Positions 59,153 to 64,000 of a stretch of 64,000 nt of DNA are shown here, piece after piece. The translations under genes and the position numbers were made by a program. Below the pieces are notes generated by a model. The model did not search any database, had not been told where the DNA came from, and worked only from the letters and a program-made list of their open reading frames with translations. The stretch is from NCBI GenBank assembly GCA_940337035.1, contig CALNHX010002962.1, forward strand, positions 1-64,000, given 5' to 3'. Within the stretch, counting starts at the first letter, position 1. Every line of letters begins with the position of its first letter. This DNA is from Agriotes lineatus (taxonomy: Eukaryota; Arthropoda; Insecta; Coleoptera; Elateridae).

Positions 59153-59479
59153 AAAAATTGTTTGCCTCACCCACCTTCGAGCTAGGTGTCCCACATGTTC
59201 TAGTACTGCGGAAAACCCATAGACATCAATATTTGTTAGTATTTCTACTGATTTATAATTAGAAGGATTGAAAACCAACAGTCATAAGACTGGCCAGGGC
59301 TCCCGTCAGAAGCGAACGGATAACTTTAAAAAAAAGAAGAACGGTGAAACTGAGGCCGTCATAATGGCTGGAATTTTCTCGCGGTTGAAGATCAAAGACC
59401 CAACATCTGTCCCCGCAATACCTATAGCACGAGAGATCCACCCCGTGACCGTTCCAATAGTTTAAATGTAGTATGACAG
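59153..59479. other. Junction between piggyBac remnant and LINE fragment
   Basis: A 65-codon open frame at 59268-59462 (KTNSHKTGQGSRQKR...) may be the 5' leader of the following LINE. Otherwise nothing recognised. Confidence 0.4.
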
Positions 59480-60436
59480 ATGTCATCTCTTTCGGCAGAG
59501 AATTTAAATAATTCACAAGTTACAAGTTGTATTAATTGTTCTAAGTCTCTCAACGCCGCTCTGGCCTCCAGTAGTTCGCAGTCTACATCTTCTGGTGCCA
59601 AGAGAGTTGGACCATCTTTAGGAAGACATTTTCGTCCAAATTATAAGTACGAATCGGACTCTAGTAGTGATACTGATTGTTTGGAGGCTGGTTCAAAGAA
59701 ATTGATTAAAAATTTGGAGACGGATGTTGCAAATTTTACCAATAATTCAGTGAAATGTCACTTCTGTCCTGGTAAATCTTTTAAAAGCATAAATGGTTTA
59801 AATATGCACAATTCTCGGTGTCGCAAGGAAGACGCTTGTTTTACAGTTAATGTTAACCAGATTGGAAGTTTTACAGAAAAACTGTGTTTGCTAAAGTCAA
59901 ATGTTTGTATTCTTAGAAGAATTCCACGTGGTGCAAGAATATCGGTTGCAAGAAAACTTACTAAAGTGATCAATAGTTGTGTTTCGCTTAATTCTAAAAC
60001 GGCTTGGCAATATTTGTTTCTCTTTGCCTACCGTGTACTTCATGTTTCATCCGCAAGTGACAAGAAATAAAAATCCCTGACATCCAAAGTAAAAGATAAC
60101 TGTGAATCTACCAGTGAACCTCTTCCTTCTCTTGGAAAAAACGTAACCTATCTCGTTTCAAGATTGCTGAAAACAAAGTCAGAGATGGTGATATTAGGGG
60201 TGCTGTTCGATTATTGTCGTCCGAGGATGCCTTTGCAGGTGATAATATTGATACATTTGAAATACTGAAATTGAAACATCCTATTCCCTCGAGATCAATG
60301 AATTTTTCCCCATTAGATGAAAACCAGTACTTTCTCAATGTCTCCCATGACCAGGTTTTTAAAGCAATATTATCATTTCCAAACGGCTCAGCTGCTGGTC
60401 TTGATGGTCTTAGACCTCAACACTTTAAAGAGACCT
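59480..60436 (+). pseudogene. LINE 5' fragment: zinc finger and start of RT
   Basis: MSSLSAENLNNSQVTSCINC opens a frame with a C2H2-like finger (CHFCPGKSFKSINGLNMHNS, about 59757). After TAA at about 60068 and frame changes it gives VRDGDIRGAVRLLSSEDAFA (about 60178) and FPNGSAAGLDGLRPQHFKET (about 60378), the beginning of a reverse transcriptase (G-D/P-DG-RPQH). N-terminal zinc finger plus RT is typical of LINEs such as R2-like or related insect elements. It ends abruptly at about 60436, where gypsy pol begins in another frame. Confidence 0.6.
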
Positions 60437-63039
60437 CTCCCACATGCATTACGTGGAAAAGTGGAAAATGAGTTAGATAATTTACAAAATCTGGGAATAA
60501 TTGAACCCGTTACTTTCAGTAAGTTTGCTAGCCCTATTGTATCGGTTTTAAAAAAGATAGGTCAATCCGCATATGCGAGGATTATAAAACCACAGTTAAT
60601 CCAATTTTGAATATTGATAGATATCCCTTGCCCAGAATTGAAGATCGTTTTGCTAAACTGCAGGGAGGGGAGCATTTTTCAAAAATAGATTTATCAAAAG
60701 TATAATCAGTTAGCTCTAGACCAAAAATCGCAAAGGTTAACGACTATTTCCACCCACAAGGTGTTATTTATGTATAAACGGCTCCCATTTGGTATTGCTA
60801 GTATACCTAGTATTTTTAAAAATTTTATGGATCAATTAATGTCGGGATTAAACAACGTTGTTTGTTTTATGGACGACATTCTGATTACATGTAAAAGTGA
60901 TCGCGAGCATATTCGGAATATTGAAGTAGTTCTAAAACGGTTGCTCGAAAGCGGCTTAAAAATTAAGAAAGAAAAGTGTGTTTTTTTCCAAGAGTGCGTT
61001 ACATATTTAGGTCATATCATTAGTAAAGAAGGGTTACATAAATCACCAGATAAAGTAAAAGCTATAAAAGAAGCCCCTCGGCCAACAAATTTGGGCCAAT
61101 TGAAATCATTTTTAGGTCTAGTAAATTATTATAGGAAATATGTAAACAATTTTGCAGAAAAAATGCAACCCTTATACAGACTGTTACAAAAAAAATAAAG
61201 AGTTCGTGTGGGATGAGAAATGTGAACATTCATTTGAAAATATAAAAAGTGAAATGGTGTCTTCAAATGTGTTGGCGCATTTCAATCCAAATTTAAAAAT
61301 AAAATTAACCGTAGATGCATCCCCATACGGTATTGGAGCCATTTTAAGTCATGTTTTTAAAGATGGGTCTGAAAAACCAATTGCTTATGCATCACGAACG
61401 TTAACCGTCACAGAGAAAAAATATGCTCAGATAGACAAGGAGGCATTAGCCATTATTTATGAGGTAAAACAATTCAATCAGTACTTATATGGAAACCAAT
61501 TTACTTTACGTACGGATAACAAACCCTTGATACCAATTTTTGGTCCACAAAAAGGGATTCCAACGTTAGCGGCTTCACGATTGCAAAGATATGCTTTGAT
61601 CTTATCAGGATACAATTATGATATAGAATATGTAAAATCGAGTCAAAACACATCGGACTGCTTATCACGTTTGCCAGTTTTAGAACAAGACGATATAGAA
61701 AATTTTCAGCATTCTTATTTATATTATATAATAAACGGGGAACTATCGATAAATTATGTAACACTCGTGAATGAAACTAGAAAAGATGAGGTGTTATCAG
61801 AAGTAATTAAATACGTAATCAATGGGTGGCCAGGGAAAGCTAAGCAAACTTATCGAAATTACTGGTTAGTAAGAGCACAGCTAAATGTTGAAGCGGGTGT
61901 TTTAATGCGGGGTGACCGCGTAGTAATTCCAGCAGTTATGCGGAATTTAATTTTATCAGAGTTACACGAATCACATATGGGGATGGTTAAAATTAAGACG
62001 CGGGCACGCTCCTACGTCTGGTGGCCAAATATTGATAAAGATATAGAGAACACTGTGAAATCTTGTGAAACTTGCTGTAAATTTCTGGCTTCTCCAAATA
62101 AAACAGAATTAAGGCCATGGGACTGGCCAACACACCCTATGGAGAGGGTGCATGTGGATATGTTTGGTCCCATTTATAATACTTATTATTTAGTTTTTGT
62201 GGATGCATATAGCAAGTGGCCAGAAGTTTTACCAGTAAAATCAATTACGACAAAAAATATAATCATTGCCCTTAGTGCAATTTTTTCACATTTTGGATTA
62301 CCAAATACTTTAGTCTCGGATAATGGTACTCAATTTGTTTCAGCTGAATTTGAAAATTTCTTAAAAAGGAATGGCATTGTACACAAACTAAGCCCTCCGT
62401 ACCACCCTGCGACAAATGGCGCAGCTGAAAATATAGTAAAAACCTTCAAAAAATATTTGCTCAAAATTGAGTCAGAAACAAATTCAGAAACTGTTAATTT
62501 AAAATTATTGAAAATGTTATTTGACTATAGGAACACAAAACACATCACAACAGGAGAAACTCCTGCTAGACTATTTTTAAACAGAAATTTGAAATGTAGT
62601 TTAGATCTACTAAAGAGCAACTTTCAAGCTAACAATTATTGTGAAACGGCTATCGACCAGGTTGCAAACAATGTAATTTTAGCACAAAATCGGCAAAGAA
62701 AGTATTACGCGGGTAAAAGAAATATTGCATTTGAAAAGGGAGTTCTAGTTAAAGATTATAGAATTGTGAACAAAGTGAGTTGGGTGTCAGCTATTATAAG
62801 TAAAGTACTGGGCCCCAGAACTAGTTATGGCGGAGGAGGAATGAGAAAAAGATATTCATCCACAACAATTAGTTACAATTAAAAGAAACGTGGAACGTCA
62901 ACTAGTTCAAGGAAATAGACTAGAAGACGATAATTTCCTCGAAGCGGCAAGGCTACCAGTATTATTCTCTTCTCCTCCCTCTTCTGCTCGACGCTTTCGT
63001 ACAACTCGCGGCAAACCGCCTGAGCGATATGTACCCTGA
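60437..63039 (+). pseudogene. Ty3/gypsy pol: RT, RNase H, integrase (5'-truncated)
   Basis: Begins inside RT (LPHALRGKVENELDNLQNLG, about 60440). Decayed frames to 60750, then RLPFGIASIPSIFKNFMDQL and the catalytic CFMDDILI (about 60868). RNase H: LTVDASPYGIGAILSH (about 61307), LRTDNKPL (about 61507). Integrase: zinc-binding H-H-C-C (LHESHMGMVKI; SCETC, about 61965-62075), then catalytic VHVDMFGP (about 62150), SDNGTQF (about 62315) and NGAAENIVKTF (about 62415), so D, D and E are all present. The frame is open for 576 codons (61152-62882), shifts near 62880, and ends at a stop at 63039. Gag, protease and 5' LTR are absent. It resembles the K02A2.6-like chromoviral-independent gypsy lineage; the lineage is uncertain. 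Confidence 0.88.
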
Positions 63040-63120
63040 TTGTAAATGCGTTAAGATTGCTATATTATATTATTATTATTAATTAATTATAATTTTATGT
63101 TCTAAGTGGTGGGGGAAGAG

Positions 63121-63279
63121 TGTGGTATATGTGATAGGAGTGCGCGAGTGTTATAGCTGATACGGCGACCCAAGGCAGGACGAAGGTATTGGAAATACGG
63201 GCAATCAGCATGTAAATGAATTGAAGAGCGCACAAATATAATTATGTTGTGGTAAACTGTGTAGTTTGTTTTAAAATAT

Positions 63280-63310
<31 letters not shown>

Positions 63311-63439
63311 AGAGACAATAAATAGTGTAGTTTCCTAGTCTAGTGTAATTTTTAATGTACAAATACTTCGCTAAGTGTTTTTGAAATAAGGTGAGGTTAA
63401 GTTCACCGAGAATGTACTTGTATTTAATCTGAAACTACA
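63121..63439 (+). repeat. 3' LTR of the gypsy element (inferred)
   Basis: A purine tract (GTGGTGGGGGAAGAG, 63106-63120) is followed by TGTGGTATAT and the segment ends GAAACTACA. This gives a TG...CA LTR of 319 bp with an AATAAA signal near 63319. It contains a TA microsatellite (63292-63311). The 5' LTR is not in the window, so the ends are not verified by a pair. Confidence 0.55.
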
Positions 63440-63493
63440 CGGCAGTTATTTATTATTCGTGTAAATATATATGTATATGTTTCAGAAACAAAA

Positions 63494-64000
63494 ATGGTTA
63501 TGTGTTTTGTTCCACTGTGCAAGCATTACAGCGCAGAGGAACGGAAGAAATGGGTAAATTTAAACAGGTATGTTAATTTGAAATTGTATTGCAAGTATTT
63601 TAATAGCAAAAATGCTTATTTTATAGAAGAGAAGATCGAGAGCCATCGAAATATTCGTTGGCCTGTAGTTGCCATTTTAAATACGGTCTAAGAAAAAATG
63701 GTCCAACTATCTTCGAGTACAATGTTAAAAGACGATTGGAATTTACTTCACCAGAAAAACGGTTAGTGATTCTGTACCTTTATTTACTAAACATTTAATT
63801 AATTTGAGGGTTTATTACTTGCAGGGAAAGAGTTAGCAACCAGAAGCGACAGGGCCTCCCGGAAGCAGTAAGTGAGCAGCGAGAGCCAATGCCTGGATCT
63901 TGTGAGCAAGAACCTGTACCCGAAACATCCCAAATACAAGTCAGTAGTGTTCAGACAACGACCGGAGTTGTATTCGAAGCAGAAAATTATTTCATCAAAC
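63494..64000 (+). CDS. THAP-type zinc-finger protein, 5' part (runs off window)
   Basis: Sequence-specific DNA-binding domain of the C2CH (THAP) type. Exon 1 (63494-63567) encodes MVMCFVPLCKHYSAEERKKW. Exon 2 (63627-63761) has YSLACSCHF and NGPTIFEYN. Exon 3 (63825 to beyond 64000) has ERVSNQKRQGLPEAV and a Glu/Pro/Ser-rich stretch. GT-AG introns are 59 and 63 bp; both junctions restore the frame. The C-x4-C and C-x2-H ligands and a (V/G)PTIF box are all present, and no stop occurs in the spliced frame. A 5'UTR acceptor (TATGTTTCAG) precedes the ATG. THAP domains occur in host regulators and in P-element/Kolobok transposases; which one this is cannot be decided from the window. It directly follows the gypsy LTR. 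Confidence 0.7.

Noticed and set aside
61152..62882. Integrase as a part of the Polinton-like element
   Set aside because: It lies outside the Polinton TIRs and is in one frame with gypsy RNase H, so it belongs to the gypsy pol.

Overview
The window looks like insect (at least arthropod) nuclear DNA. It is strongly AT-rich, has short GT-AG introns (about 50-400 bp), no operons or bacterial signals, and is built almost entirely from transposable elements (TEs) in different states of decay. The order of insect is a guess; several of the protein families are multi-copy in Hemiptera and related groups. No bacterial gene, CRISPR array or rRNA gene was seen.

Layout. 0-5 kb: a 0.94-kb element with long inverted ends, an interspersed 0.6-kb repeat, and a decayed piggyBac transposase broken by a MITE. 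5.0-11.7 kb: a TIR element encoding a multi-exon RNase H-like (DUF7869-type) protein, interrupted by a 3.4-kb hAT element with a 6-bp target duplication. 11.8-18.4 kb: relics of DUF4371/ZMYM1-type hAT, another hAT, a SWIM/YqaJ gene, a tRNA-derived SINE, a LINE with endonuclease and reverse transcriptase, and a third hAT. 19.7-21.3 kb: one apparently intact two-exon minus-strand gene of unknown function. 22-23.6 kb: a hAT 3' end holding a second copy of the 0.6-kb repeat.

24.1-41.7 kb is a nest of insertions inside one another. A DUF4371-type hAT gene is split by a 16.1-kb element with about 270-bp TIRs starting TAGGG and a perfect 8-bp target duplication (TTATGCAT). That element carries two more: a 5.9-kb element with about 490-bp TIRs made of three 163-bp repeats and encoding a large protein with FEN1/XPG-like nuclease motifs, and a 6.7-kb Harbinger (TTA duplication; HARBI1 and Myb/SANT genes). 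The Harbinger holds a Penelope-like fragment and a palindromic MITE.

43.3-59.15 kb is a second nest. A piggyBac element (TTAA/CCC start at 43341) received a MULE (Phantom-like, 9-bp duplication) 15 bp inside its left end, and a Polinton/Maverick-like element (722-bp TIRs, 6-bp duplication CGCAAG, only a broken protein-primed DNA polymerase B left) in the last codons of its transposase. A 0.97-kb tandem duplication later copied the transposase/TIR junction, leaving an 18-nt filler that matches the start of the polymerase gene. 59.5-63.4 kb: a LINE fragment joined to a 5'-truncated Ty3/gypsy pol with its 3' LTR. 63.5-64 kb: the intact 5' part of a THAP zinc-finger gene that runs off the window.

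The most novel items are the FEN1-like TIR element (24531-30473) and the TAGGG/8-bp element (24174-40276). Their boundaries can be read directly from the nested insertions.
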